64,000 nucleotides of DNA from Streptomyces sp. TRM68416 (lineage in GTDB: Bacteria > Actinomycetota > Actinomycetes > Streptomycetales > Streptomycetaceae): positions 1 to 64,000 of the forward strand of contig NZ_JACVWU010000039.1 in NCBI RefSeq assembly GCF_014596915.1, read 5' to 3'. The notes below the pieces were generated by a model, which saw only the letters and a list, made by a program, of their open reading frames with translations, searched no databases and was not told the DNA's origin. The position numbers and the translations under genes were made by a program. Shown in pieces: positions 7,308 to 15,705 of the stretch; positions within the stretch are counted from its first letter, which is position 1; each line of letters begins with the position of its first letter.

Positions 7308-9143
7308 GTGTCACGCCCCGCGTTCAGCCTTCCGCCCTGGCTCGCTCATGCGCTGCGTGCGCAGCGGGGGCCCGTTCCGTGGAGCGCGGTGGTGCGGGGC
7401 GGGCTCGCCGCCGGGCCGTTGTTGCTGGTGGCCGTGGTCGCCGGCCAGGCGTCCGCGGGCGTCGTCGCCGCCATCGCCGCGATGCTCGCCGGGATCAACG
7501 ACCGGCCCGGGAGCCGACGGGCGGCGGTCCGGCGGCTGGGGGTGCCCGCGGTCGCCGGGGCGGCCGGGATGGCCGTGGGGACGTATGCGGGGGAGTACGT
7601 CGGGGCGGTCGGGCTCACGCTGGTTCTCACCCTCGTCGGTCTGGTCGCCGGGAGCGTCAGCGCCGTCGGGCCCGTCGCCTCGGGGGCCGGTACGCAGTTG
7701 CTCGTCGCTTCTGCGATCGGGGCCGGGATGCCGCTGCCCGGGACGGGGTGGCAGCGGGCGCTCGCCTTCGTGGCCGGGGCGGGCTGGCTGCTCGCCCTGC
7801 GGCTGGTACTGCCGACGCCGGGGGCGCTCGCCGGTGACTACCGCTTCGACGGGGAGCGCCATGCCGTCGCCGCGGTCTACGACGCCGTAGCGGCGCTGCT
7901 GGATGCCGCGGGCACGCCGGACGCCACGGCCCGGCGGGTCGCGCTGACCGCCGCTCTCGATCATGCGCAGGACGCGCTCGCCGGGCCCCGGCTGCGGCGG
8001 TACGCCTCCTCCGCGGCCGAACGGCGCCTGCACGCCCAGTACGCGGCAGCCCTGCCGCTCGCCGAGGCCGCCACCGCGCTCGCGTGGACGGGGGAGGCCG
8101 AGTCCGGGCGGGGGGCCGAGGGGGCCCGGCGGCTCGCCGCCGCCGTACGCGGGAACACGCATCCCGGGCCGCTGCCCGCACCCGTGCGCACCGCTCCCGC
8201 GCTGCGCGCACTCGACGACGCCCTGCTGCAGGCCGCCGTGGCCTTCGACCGGGCCCCGGGCGGGGACCTGCACGCGCGCCGCCGTTCCCCGGGAGACCTC
8301 CTGCGGACGGCCCTCGGCGCCGGCGGGCGGGAGTACGGGCTGCGGGTCGCCCTGTGCTTCGGGGCCGCCGTCGCCCTCGCCCAGGCCCTGCACCACGCGC
8401 ACTGGTACTGGCTGCCCGCCACCGCCGTCTTCCTCGTCAAGCCCGACCTCGGGCCGCTGGTCTCCCGGGTACTGTGCCGGGCCGCCGGGACGGTGCTGGG
8501 GGCGCTGCTCTTCGCCGGGCTCGCCGCGGTGCTGCCCCGGCCGGAGGGGCTGATCGTGCTCGTCGCCGTCAGCGGCGCCCTGATTCCCGTCGCCACCCGG
8601 CACTTCGCCGCGCAGACCGCCGTCGTCACCGTGCTCGTGCTCGCCCTGGTGATGGTCGGAGGCGAGCCGCAGGCCTCCGTCAGCCGGATCGGGGAGACGC
8701 TGCTGGCCTGCGCGATCGTCCTCGTCGTCGGGCACCTGCCGATGCCGGGGCAGCGGGGCGGGGGAGTGCGGGCGCGGCTCGGCGCGGCCGAGGGTGCCGC
8801 GCACGCCTACCTCGCCCACGTCCTCCGCGAGTCCGGCGACCGTGCCGCACGCTGGGCCCTCCGGCGCGAGGCCTACCGCGCTCTCGCCGAGGCGCGGTCC
8901 GCCATTTCCCTCGCCGCCGCCGAACTGCCCCCGCTCGCACGGCACTCCGAGGGCGCGGCAGAGGTGGCCGCCGTCCTGGAACGGCTCGTCGACACCACCA
9001 CCGCCTGCGCCGTCCACCTCGACGACACGGGCCGACTCACCCTCCGGTACGCCGACCGACTCGCCGCTCTACTGGAGGAACTGGCCGCGCTTCGGGAGCG
9101 GAGCGCGTCCGGGGTGCCGGTGCCGGCCGCCCGGGGGAGCTGA
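7308..9143 (+). CDS. FUSC family integral membrane protein (aromatic-acid exporter-like)
   Basis: 611 residues from a GTG at 7308 that follows an AGGAG ribosome-binding site; upstream in-frame ATGs lack one. The protein has two blocks of hydrophobic helices (about 25-165 and 345-480) around a soluble arm, and a long cytoplasmic C-terminal helical region. The second block (ALHHAHWYWLPATAVFLVKPD) matches the FUSC/YccS/AaeB pattern, often a proton-driven efflux protein for aromatic acids. The family is clear; the substrate is unknown. It converges on the EEP gene across a repeat tract. Confidence 0.85.
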   Translation: MSRPAFSLPPWLAHALRAQRGPVPWSAVVRGGLAAGPLLLVAVVAGQASAGVVAAIAAMLAGINDRPGSRRAAVRRLGVPAVAGAAGMAVGTYAGEYVGAVGLTLVLTLVGLVAGSVSAVGPVASGAGTQLLVASAIGAGMPLPGTGWQRALAFVAGAGWLLALRLVLPTPGALAGDYRFDGERHAVAAVYDAVAALLDAAGTPDATARRVALTAALDHAQDALAGPRLRRYASSAAERRLHAQYAAALPLAEAATALAWTGEAESGRGAEGARRLAAAVRGNTHPGPLPAPVRTAPALRALDDALLQAAVAFDRAPGGDLHARRRSPGDLLRTALGAGGREYGLRVALCFGAAVALAQALHHAHWYWLPATAVFLVKPDLGPLVSRVLCRAAGTVLGALLFAGLAAVLPRPEGLIVLVAVSGALIPVATRHFAAQTAVVTVLVLALVMVGGEPQASVSRIGETLLACAIVLVVGHLPMPGQRGGGVRARLGAAEGAAHAYLAHVLRESGDRAARWALRREAYRALAEARSAISLAAAELPPLARHSEGAAEVAAVLERLVDTTTACAVHLDDTGRLTLRYADRLAALLEELAALRERSASGVPVPAARGS

Positions 9144-9519
9144 GGGCTTCCGCAGAGGGGCCGGGGTCGGCCGCGGTCGGCTGGGGGGATGGCTGGGGGC
9201 GGCTGGGGATGGCTGGGACGGCTGGGAGCAGCCGCGGTCAGCCGGGTCAGCCGGGTCGGCCAGGGACGGCCGAGGCAGCCGGGTTGGTCGGCCGGGGCCA
9301 ACCGGGGTCCGCCGGGGTCGGCCGGGGCAGCCCGGTTGGCCAGGGACGGTCGGGACCAACCGGAGCCAATTGGGGTCGGCCGGGATCGGCCAGGGGCAGC
9401 CGGGATCGGCCAGAGTCCGCCGGAGCCAATCGAGGTCGGCCGGGAACGGCCAGGGCCCGCCGGGGCTCGCCAGGGTCAGCCGGGGTCGGCCGGGGTCAGT
9501 CGGAGGCGGCCAGGAGAGT
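9144..9519. repeat. G-rich degenerate ~10-bp repeat tract between convergent genes
   Basis: About 375 bp with no gene. The plus strand is a string of imperfect copies of GGTCGGCCGG, CAGCCGGG and GGCTGGG with purine (G) skew over its whole length, e.g. GGTCGGCCGGGATCGGCCAG near 9373. There are no unique spacers and no clear coding signal in any frame. It separates the 3' ends of the FUSC and EEP genes and could act as a terminator-like barrier or be decaying slippage DNA. Confidence 0.8.
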
Positions 9520-10470
9520 TCATCCGATCCGTACCCACACCGGCGCATGGTCCGAGCCCGGTTTGCCGCGTCGTTCCGACGGGTCCGGGCCGACCGACGG
9601 CAGGCGGAGGTCCGTTCCGTCGGGCAGGCCCGTGCCCGCCGCCGACAGTCTGCGGACCAGGCGATGGCTGACCAGCACGTGGTCGATCAGCTCGCGCCGC
9701 CCGGAGTTGATACGGGAGAACCGCCGCGCGGACGGGATGAGCGGGGCCACGTTCCACAGCCGGGCCGCGTCCCCCTTGTCGGGCGCTTCGAAACCGGCCG
9801 AGCCGATCTCCGAGCCGGGCGGGCCCAGCAGGATCTGCGTGGTGGCCGCCTGCACCTCGTCGTTCAGGTCGCCGAGGACCGCCACGTCCCGCTCCCGGCC
9901 GCCCCCCGCCAGCAGCTCGTCCGCGAGCGCCCGCAGGGACGCCGCCTCCGCGGCCCGCCGGTAGAGCGCGTACGCGCCGAAGCGGGCCCGCTCGCCCTCG
10001 TTGCGCGGTTGGAACCGGCCGCCCGGGTAGGACAGCAGCTTCGACTTCAGATGGCAGACCGCCACCCGCAGCGGCCCCGCCTCCGTCGCCGCCTCCACCG
10101 CCAGGAAGCCCCGGCCCGCCGAGGCCGTCTCACCGCTCGTGTCGTCGGTCTGCACCGGGCGCAGCTTCGGCGGGAACGCCGTCGTGTCGGCCAGCACCTC
10201 AAGCGGCACCCGGCTGAGGAAACCCACCCGTATGCCCCGGCCGTCGGCGTGCGCGGAGAGCGCGGTGTGCCAGCCGCCGCCCACCGTCCCGGCCAGGTCG
10301 CGCAGCGCCTGCGCCTCCCCGACCTCCTGCACACCGAGCAGGACGGGGTCCAGCTCCTTGAGGACGGCCGCGAGGGCGGCCAGCTTCGTCTCGTACGCGG
10401 CCTTGTCCCGGGGGCCGGACGGGCCGCCGGGCAGGAAGAGGTTCTCCAGGTTCCAGGTGCCGAGGATCAT
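9520..10470 (-). CDS. Endonuclease/exonuclease/phosphatase (EEP) family hydrolase
   Basis: 316 residues from the ATG at 10470, preceded by a GGGAG box; an upstream in-frame extension to 10548 looks non-coding. All EEP landmarks are present in order: TWNLENLF near the N-terminus, GVQEVG (metal-binding Glu), CHLKSK, VLGDLNDE (catalytic Asp/Asn), and SDHAPVWVRI at the C-terminus (catalytic Asp-His). There is no signal peptide. Substrates in this superfamily include DNA, phospholipids and phosphoinositides; which one applies cannot be read from the sequence. It is divergent from the amidohydrolase gene. Confidence 0.88.
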   Translation of the reverse strand: MILGTWNLENLFLPGGPSGPRDKAAYETKLAALAAVLKELDPVLLGVQEVGEAQALRDLAGTVGGGWHTALSAHADGRGIRVGFLSRVPLEVLADTTAFPPKLRPVQTDDTSGETASAGRGFLAVEAATEAGPLRVAVCHLKSKLLSYPGGRFQPRNEGERARFGAYALYRRAAEAASLRALADELLAGGGRERDVAVLGDLNDEVQAATTQILLGPPGSEIGSAGFEAPDKGDAARLWNVAPLIPSARRFSRINSGRRELIDHVLVSHRLVRRLSAAGTGLPDGTDLRLPSVGPDPSERRGKPGSDHAPVWVRIG

Positions 10471-10596
10471 GCCGGGCTCCCGTCCGTCGCAGTGAGGTGA
10501 GGTCAGCGTGCTCGCCCGGGGCCCGGGGCGACAGAGCCGCGGCGACATGCACGGTTCGGCTCACACGAGGCCCGTACGAGGCCGTACGTTGGCGGG

Positions 10597-11973
10597 ATGA
10601 CGTCCTCCGCTGCCGCCTCCGCCGGTCAGGAAACCGCCGATCTCATCATCACCGGATGCACCGTCCTCACGCACGACGAACAGGAGCGGATCGGGTTCAC
10701 GGAGGACGCCGCCGTCGTCGTACGGGACGGGGTCGTCGAGGCCGTCACCACCGCTGCCGAGGCGGCGGGCCGGGCCGCGGTCGAGCGGATCGACGCCCGT
10801 GGGCAGGTCGCCCTGCCCGGCCTGGTCAACTGCCATACGCACGCGCCGATGGTGGCGCTGCGCGGGGTCGCCGAGGACCTGCCCACCGAGGAGTGGTTCA
10901 ACGACGTCGTCTGGCCGGTCGAGTCCAACCTCACCGAGCGGGACGTGGTGCTGGGGGCGCGGCTGGCCTGCGCCGAGATGATCCGCGGTGGTGTCACCTG
11001 CTTCGCCGACCACTACTTCGCGATGGACGCGGTCGCCGCCGTCGTCGCCGAGTGCGGGATGCGCGCGCACCTGGGCGAGGCGTTCTTCTCCTCCCAGGGA
11101 CCCCAAGGGCGGGAGCGGTCACTGGAGTTCGCGCTGCGGCACCGCGGCGGCGCCGACGGCCGGATCACCACCGCGCTCGCCCCGCACGCCCCCTACACCG
11201 TCACCGACGACGACCTCGCCGCCACCGCCGACCTCGCCCGCGCGCACGGCCTGCCCGTGCATCTGCACGCCGCCGAGAACCGCGACCAGGCCGAGACCAG
11301 CCTCGCCCGCCACGGAGCCACCCCCATCGAGATCCTGAAGCGCACCGGGATCCTCGACACCGACGTCCTCATCGCGCACGGCACCGGCATCCTCGACCGT
11401 GACCTGCCCCTCCTCGAAGCCGCCGACGGCCTCACCGCCGTGGCCTCGGCGCCCCGCGGCTACCTCAAGTTCGCCTGGCCCACCACCACACCGGTGCGCG
11501 CCCTGCGCGAGATCGGCATCCCGGTCGGACTCGCCACCGACGGCGCCGCCTCCAACAACTCCCTCGACGTGTGGGAGTCGATGGCGCTGACCGCCCTGGT
11601 CCAGAAGTCGACCACCGGCGACCCCCGCTGGCTGACGTCCCGTCAGGCACTGCACCACGCCACGCTCCAGAGCGCACGGGCCGTCGGACTCGGCGACCGC
11701 GTCGGCGGCATCGCGCCGGGGCGGCGGGCGGACATCGTCCTCGTCGGCCTCGACGGACCGCACACCCAGCCCGTCCACGACCTCGCCGCCACCCTCGTGC
11801 ACAGCGCCCGCTCCTCCGACGTACGCACCACGATCGTCGACGGCCGGATCCTGATGCGCGACCGGGAGCTGCTCACCCTCGACGTGCCGTCCGTCGTCGC
11901 GGAACTGCGGGAGCGGCTCCCGGGCCTCCTTGACCGCAGTCACGGCAAGCGGATCCAGGACTACGACACGTAG
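10597..11973 (+). CDS. Amidohydrolase, MTA/SAH deaminase-like (ATZ/TRZ family)
   Basis: 458 residues, the usual length for the family. A metal-dependent deaminase/amidohydrolase: H80-x-H82 in NCHTHAP, a third His in HLHAAEN (about 225), a fourth in AHGTG (about 260), and the catalytic Asp in ATDGAASN (about 313). Closest by pattern to 5'-methylthioadenosine/S-adenosylhomocysteine deaminases and the SsnA/TrzA group; guanine-deaminase-like or other N-heterocycle substrates remain possible. A TACGTT -10-like box ends about 10 bp upstream, so the mRNA has a very short leader. No operon partner. Confidence 0.88.
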   Translation: MTSSAAASAGQETADLIITGCTVLTHDEQERIGFTEDAAVVVRDGVVEAVTTAAEAAGRAAVERIDARGQVALPGLVNCHTHAPMVALRGVAEDLPTEEWFNDVVWPVESNLTERDVVLGARLACAEMIRGGVTCFADHYFAMDAVAAVVAECGMRAHLGEAFFSSQGPQGRERSLEFALRHRGGADGRITTALAPHAPYTVTDDDLAATADLARAHGLPVHLHAAENRDQAETSLARHGATPIEILKRTGILDTDVLIAHGTGILDRDLPLLEAADGLTAVASAPRGYLKFAWPTTTPVRALREIGIPVGLATDGAASNNSLDVWESMALTALVQKSTTGDPRWLTSRQALHHATLQSARAVGLGDRVGGIAPGRRADIVLVGLDGPHTQPVHDLAATLVHSARSSDVRTTIVDGRILMRDRELLTLDVPSVVAELRERLPGLLDRSHGKRIQDYDT

Positions 11974-12067
11974 GGACACGTGGCGGAAAAAATCTAGGGG
12001 CCGAGCGATGAGTTCCGTCCCTCCCGTCGGTCACCCCCCTGAACGGACCGTTGCACAGGAGGGGCCC

Positions 12068-12757
12068 ATGTCGCTTCCGGAGATCGTCTCGCGCGCCCAG
12101 TGGCGTGCGGCGCGCGAGGAGTTACTGGTCAAGGAGAAGGCGGCCACCCGCGCGCGTGACGCGCTCAACGCCGAACGGCGCAGGCTGCCCATGGTCGAGA
12201 TCGACACCGAGTACGTCTTCGAAGGGGGCGACGGCAAGGCCACCCTGCTCGACCTCTTCGAGGGCCGGAGCCAGCTCGTCGTCTACCACTTCATGTTCGC
12301 GCCCGAGTGGGACGCCGGCTGCCGCAGCTGCTCGGCCTTCCTGGACCAGATCGGACACCTCGCGCACCTGCACGCGCGCGGGACGTCGTTCGCGGCGGTC
12401 TCCAGGGCGCCGTACACCCGGATCCTGCCGTTCAAGGCGCGGATGGGCTGGACGCTGCCCTGGTACTCGTCCTACGGCAGCGACTTCAACCGTGACTTCG
12501 AGGTGAGCCTGGAGCGCGCGGGGGAGCTGGTCGAGCGGCCCGGGGTGAGCTGCTTCCTGCGGGAGCGCGAGCGGGTCTTCCACACCTATTCGACGTACGA
12601 GCGCGGACTCGACGGACTGGGTTCGACCACCGGTTTCCTGGACCTGACCGCGCTCGGCCGGCAGGAGGAGTGGGAGGAGCCCAAGGGGCGGGCGTCGGCC
12701 CTCGGGGCGCCCGCGGGCAGTGAACGCGTGCGTTATCACGACGAGTACGAGGACTGA
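12068..12757 (+). CDS. DUF899 family thioredoxin-like protein
   Basis: 229 residues from the ATG at 12068, which has an AGGAGG ribosome-binding site. The DUF899 pattern is clear: EYVFEGGDGKATLLDLF, VVYHFMFAPEWDAGC and a CxxC pair (C85, C88) in a thioredoxin-like fold, then the FNRDFEVS segment and LTALGRQEEWEEPKGR at the C-terminus. Probably a soluble redox or peroxiredoxin-like protein; no reaction is proven for the family. It stands alone, with about 100 bp to the upstream gene. Confidence 0.88.
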   Translation: MSLPEIVSRAQWRAAREELLVKEKAATRARDALNAERRRLPMVEIDTEYVFEGGDGKATLLDLFEGRSQLVVYHFMFAPEWDAGCRSCSAFLDQIGHLAHLHARGTSFAAVSRAPYTRILPFKARMGWTLPWYSSYGSDFNRDFEVSLERAGELVERPGVSCFLRERERVFHTYSTYERGLDGLGSTTGFLDLTALGRQEEWEEPKGRASALGAPAGSERVRYHDEYED

Positions 12758-12912
12758 AGCGGAACGTAACCGAAAACCGGCCACCTCCGAGACGCGGCTC
12801 ACACTTGGCGGTGGACGCGTGTCAACTATGTCTCAGTACCGTCACTTCGCGAGGCGTTCACCCTCCCTTCGGCGTTTAACTCATCGAGTACAGCGCGACA
12901 TGGAGGTGCAGG

Positions 12913-13095
12913 GTGAACGGGCGAAAGGTGCTTGAGCGCTTTCCCGCCGGCGGGCCGCGTGGGTCCTGGCCGGCGGAGGAGTTCGCGCAGGCGCGGCGGT
13001 CTGAGGGCCTGCCCGCCGAGGTCGTGATGGACCTGGCGACGGACGCCTTTCTGGTCATCGTGCGCGGCGAGCTGGCCGCCGACGCGACCGCCTGA
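12913..13095 (+). CDS. Small Streptomyces protein, 60 aa
   Basis: A GTG at 12913 follows a GGAGG box with a 6-base spacer, and the frame is open for 60 codons. The protein has a basic N-terminus and a hydrophobic C-terminal helix (VVMDLATDAFLVIVRGELA). I do not recognise a family. Its neighbours to the right form a WhiJ-type regulatory cluster of small proteins, so it may belong to the same accessory group. Confidence 0.6.
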   Translation: MNGRKVLERFPAGGPRGSWPAEEFAQARRSEGLPAEVVMDLATDAFLVIVRGELAADATA

Positions 13096-13222
13096 GCGGC
13101 ACGGGACCGGGTGGAGTCTGCGGCTGCCGCCGCGTGGCCCACGGGCCCCCACGGGCCCCCACCGGCCCGCAGCCGATCACTGCGCCCCTCGGTGCCGACC
13201 GCTGCGCCGCTCGGTGGGGTGC

Positions 13223-13645
13223 TTACGCGCTGACGGACCGCGACCAGGAAGGCGTGGTGCCCAGCAGTCGGCACAGGGTCAGATACAGCGGGATGGGTGG
13301 CGTGTACGGCACCGTGTCGTCCGGGCGGTGGATCAGCCGCGGGGTGTCGTGGACGACCGCCCCCGTCGCGTACCGCACGGGCGCCGGCCACTCCAGCGCG
13401 TAGTCGGAGTCCGCCGGAACGATCCACCACCAGTGCGCGTCATCGGCGTAGACGCATCCCACGCGCGGGAGCCGCGGCAGTACCAGCGGGCCGAAGCGGG
13501 CGGGGACCGCGACCGCGTCGCAGCCGAGGGGGGCCGTCATGCCGTCCGGGACCGGCAGCCGCCTCGCTCTCGGTGTCCCCGGCGTGCAGGCCTCGCGCTG
13601 CAGGCGGACCAGGGTGTCCAGGCTCAGGACCTGGCCGGTGCTCAC
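13223..13645 (-). CDS. Unrecognised protein encoded with an RsbW-like ATPase
   Basis: 140 residues. The start ATG overlaps the stop of the upstream ATPase gene (ATGA at 13642-13645), so the two are cotranslated. The protein is rich in proline, valine and tryptophan with WWWIVPADSDY near the middle and a C-terminal helix (IPLYLTLCRLLG). No known motif. In Streptomyces such proteins follow the anti-sigma-like ATPase in WhiJ/AbaA-type clusters (recalled, not verified here). Confidence 0.75.
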   Translation of the reverse strand: MSTGQVLSLDTLVRLQREACTPGTPRARRLPVPDGMTAPLGCDAVAVPARFGPLVLPRLPRVGCVYADDAHWWWIVPADSDYALEWPAPVRYATGAVVHDTPRLIHRPDDTVPYTPPIPLYLTLCRLLGTTPSWSRSVSA

Positions 13646-14265
13646 TCGGAACCCCGCGGGGCGAGGGTCCGGGCCTCCGCCTCGTCGTCCCCGTCCGAAC
13701 CGTCGGCCGGGCCGGGCTTCGGGCGGGCTCCCCAGCCCAGGTCGTTGCGCGGGCCGGAGGCGTCCTCGCGGGGGGTGTCCGCCTTGCGGGGCAGTTCCGC
13801 CCAGACCAGCAGGCCCGGGCCGTGCTCATGGGCTCCCCAGGCGTGACAGAGGGCGTCGACGAGGAACAGTCCCCGCCCGTGCTCCTCGTCGGGGCGCTGG
13901 GCGGCGGGATGGGGTTCGCTCGGTGTGCAGCCCTGGTCACGCACGGCTATTCGCACCAGGTCCTCGCCGTCGTGCAGCTCGCAGACGATGTGCCTGCTCG
14001 CGGTGTGCACGATGGCGTTGGTGACGAGTTCGGAGACCACCAGGGCCGCCGTGTCGCACGTGTCCTCGCAGACGGCCCAACCGCTCAGCCGGCCCCTCGT
14101 CAGACGTCTGGCCTGCGCGGGAGAGCCCGGATGTGCGGCCAGCTCGAAGCGGAACCGGCGCTCGGCAGCAGCCCGCTGCGGGCCTACTCCCGGGGCCGCA
14201 CCGAGGCCGAGCAGGCCTTCGGCGGCGTCTGTTCCTAAGGGCGCGGACGGAATCACGCTTGCCAC
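13642..14265 (-). CDS. RsbW/SpoIIAB-like ATP-binding regulatory protein
   Basis: About 207 residues from a GTG at 14265 (a GTG at 14256 is also possible); the frame continues to a TTG at 14292, but that would lie inside the promoter dyads. A GHKL (histidine-kinase-type) ATP-binding domain is clear: N-box SELVTNAIVH, G1 box VRDQG, and G2 EEHGRGLFLVD. It is followed by an acidic, proline-rich tail. There is no phospho-acceptor domain, so it fits anti-sigma-factor or partner-switch proteins. It is divergent from an XRE-DUF5753 gene, as in WhiJ-type developmental clusters. Confidence 0.85.
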   Translation of the reverse strand: MASVIPSAPLGTDAAEGLLGLGAAPGVGPQRAAAERRFRFELAAHPGSPAQARRLTRGRLSGWAVCEDTCDTAALVVSELVTNAIVHTASRHIVCELHDGEDLVRIAVRDQGCTPSEPHPAAQRPDEEHGRGLFLVDALCHAWGAHEHGPGLLVWAELPRKADTPREDASGPRNDLGWGARPKPGPADGSDGDDEAEARTLAPRGSE

Positions 14266-14281
14266 TATCGCCCCGCCGTGA

Positions 14282-14317
14282 ACACTTGGCAAGTGTCACT
14301 CTGAAAATTGCAGAGTG
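14282..14317. promoter_or_regulatory. Two adjacent dyads in the WhiJ-like divergent promoter
   Basis: ACACTTG-G-CAAGTGT is a perfect dyad at 14282-14296. Directly after it CACTCTG (14297-14303) and CAGAGTG (14311-14317) form a second dyad with a 7-base spacer. A third inverted pair, GAGCAG/CTGCTC, lies further right (about 14332-14354). The region is lower in GC than its surroundings and sits between the divergent ATPase and XRE genes, so it is a likely operator for the XRE protein. Confidence 0.55.
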
Positions 14318-14405
14318 CTGTGTGACGCGGTGAGCAGCCGTGGCACACTGCTCGCAACAGCGTGTTGAGCGGCGCCACTTTGGGATCGTCGGAGGTCTGC
14401 CCGGA

Positions 14406-14428
14406 TCTTCGAATGGGTCTTCGAATGG
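14406..14428 (+). repeat. 12-bp direct repeat upstream of the XRE gene
   Basis: TCTTCGAATGG occurs at 14406-14416 and again at 14418-14428, a 12-bp period, about 40 bp before the XRE start. TTCGAA is itself palindromic, so it could be a tandem regulator site or part of the promoter. Confidence 0.45.
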
Positions 14429-14467
14429 CGCCGCCGGGCTGTCAGGATTCCTTGTGGAGGTGGGAGC

Positions 14468-15328
14468 GTGAGCGAGCCGCGGTCCGCGCCGACGGTCGGC
14501 CAGGTCGTCCTCGGCCGGCGCCTGCTGGACCTGCGGGAACGCGCCGGGCTCAAGCGCGAGGAGGCCGCCCGTATCCTCCGGGTCGCCCCCGCCACCGTCC
14601 GCCGTATGGAGATGGCCGAGGTCGCGCTGAAGATCCCGTACCTCCAGCTGCTGCTGAAGGCCTACGGCGTCGGCGACGAGGAGGCCGATCTGTTCGTCCA
14701 GCTGGCCGAGGAGGCCAACCGGCCGGGCTGGTGGCAGCGGTTCCACGACATCCTGCCGGGCTGGTTCTCCATGTACGTCAGCCTGGAGGGCGCCGCCAGC
14801 CTCATCCGGTCCTACGAGCCCCACTTCGTGCCCGGCCTGCTGCAGACCGAGGACTACGCGCGCGGAGTGCTGCGCTCGGGGGCCATCGGCCAGACCAAGC
14901 CCGAGGACATCGAGCGCCATGTGGCGCTGCGCATGCAGCGCCAGGAACTGCTCACCCGTGCGGACGCCCCCCGAATGTGGGTCGTCATGGACGAGACCGT
15001 GCTGCGCCGCCAGGTCGGCGGCCCGGAGGTGATGCGTGCCCAGATCGACCGACTGCTCGAAGCCACGAAGCTGCCCAATGTGACGTTGCAGGTCGCCCCG
15101 TTCGAGAGCGGGCCGCACCCCGGTACGTACGGGCCCTTCGTGCTGTTCCGATTTGCCATGCCGGAACTGCCGGACATGGTCTACAGCGAGTACCTGACCG
15201 GCGCCGTCTACCTCGACGCGCGCCCCGAGGTGGCCACCCACCTGGAGGTCATGGACCGCATGGCGGCGCAGGCCGCTACGGCACATCGCACGAAGGAGAT
15301 CCTCCGGGATCTCCGCAAGGAGCTGTGA
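14468..15328 (+). CDS. XRE-family regulator with DUF5753 (WhiJ-type)
   Basis: 286 residues from a GTG with a GGAGG-rich ribosome-binding site (TGTGGAGGTGGGAGC). Residues 12-75 form a helix-turn-helix (LRERAGLKREEAARIL / TVRRMEMAEV). Residues 100-280 are a DUF5753 domain (FVPGLLQTEDYARG, MDETVLRRQVGG, FESGPHPGTYGPF). In Streptomyces such DNA-binding proteins are encoded with a small DUF397 protein and an RsbW-like ATPase and act on development (WhiJ, AbaA clusters). Here all three parts are present within 2.4 kb. The family and the cluster type are clear; its role here is inference. Confidence 0.9.
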   Translation: MSEPRSAPTVGQVVLGRRLLDLRERAGLKREEAARILRVAPATVRRMEMAEVALKIPYLQLLLKAYGVGDEEADLFVQLAEEANRPGWWQRFHDILPGWFSMYVSLEGAASLIRSYEPHFVPGLLQTEDYARGVLRSGAIGQTKPEDIERHVALRMQRQELLTRADAPRMWVVMDETVLRRQVGGPEVMRAQIDRLLEATKLPNVTLQVAPFESGPHPGTYGPFVLFRFAMPELPDMVYSEYLTGAVYLDARPEVATHLEVMDRMAAQAATAHRTKEILRDLRKEL

Positions 15329-15583
15329 ATGGATCGCATCAAGCCGCGCATACCCGTCTACAACGGCATGCCCGCGCGGGAACTGGGCAGCGAGGGCTGG
15401 CACAAGCCGTGGAGCGGCGGCAACGGCGGGAACTGCCTGGAGGCGATGAAGCTGGCCGACGGCCGGATCGCCGTCCGTCAGTCGACGGACCCGGACGGGC
15501 CGGCGCTGATCTACACCACCGACGAGATGACGGCCTTCATCGAGGGGGCCAAGGCGGGGGCGGCCGACTTCCTGCTCTCGTGA
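15329..15583 (+). CDS. DUF397 domain protein
   Basis: 84 residues. The ATG follows directly after the TGA of the XRE gene, so they form one transcript. Typical DUF397 landmarks: WHKPWSGGNGGNCLEA at 40-55, VRQSTDPDGPALIYT and a C-terminal TAFIEGAKAGAADFL helix. In WhiJ-type systems the DUF397 protein is thought to antagonise the DNA-binding partner; that role is recalled from the family. Tandem location supports it. Confidence 0.9.
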   Translation: MDRIKPRIPVYNGMPARELGSEGWHKPWSGGNGGNCLEAMKLADGRIAVRQSTDPDGPALIYTTDEMTAFIEGAKAGAADFLLS

Positions 15584-15643
15584 GCCTTGTTTGCCGTTCC
15601 CCCTGCGTTCGCCCCGTGTCACCCCGCGCCCCCCTGTGTTCTC

Positions 15644-15661
15644 CTTGTACAGCTTGTACAG
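15644..15661 (+). repeat. Tandem CTTGTACAG pair before the methyltransferase gene
   Basis: Two exact copies of CTTGTACAG follow each other (15644-15652, 15653-15661). TTGTACA is palindromic. The pair sits about 45 bp before the DUF574 methyltransferase start and is a possible site for the preceding XRE regulator. Confidence 0.45.
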
Positions 15662-15705
15662 CGCTGAGTTGATGACTAATCACGGCACACACTCATGGAG
15701 TCCGA

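Noticed and set aside
13134..14238. Plus-strand frames through the 13.1-14.2 kb region
   Set aside because: They are antisense to the ATPase and its partner, whose domain motifs are clear.
14468..15583. XRE-DUF397 pair as a classical toxin-antitoxin system
   Set aside because: The domains match the WhiJ-type regulator pair; no toxin fold is visible.
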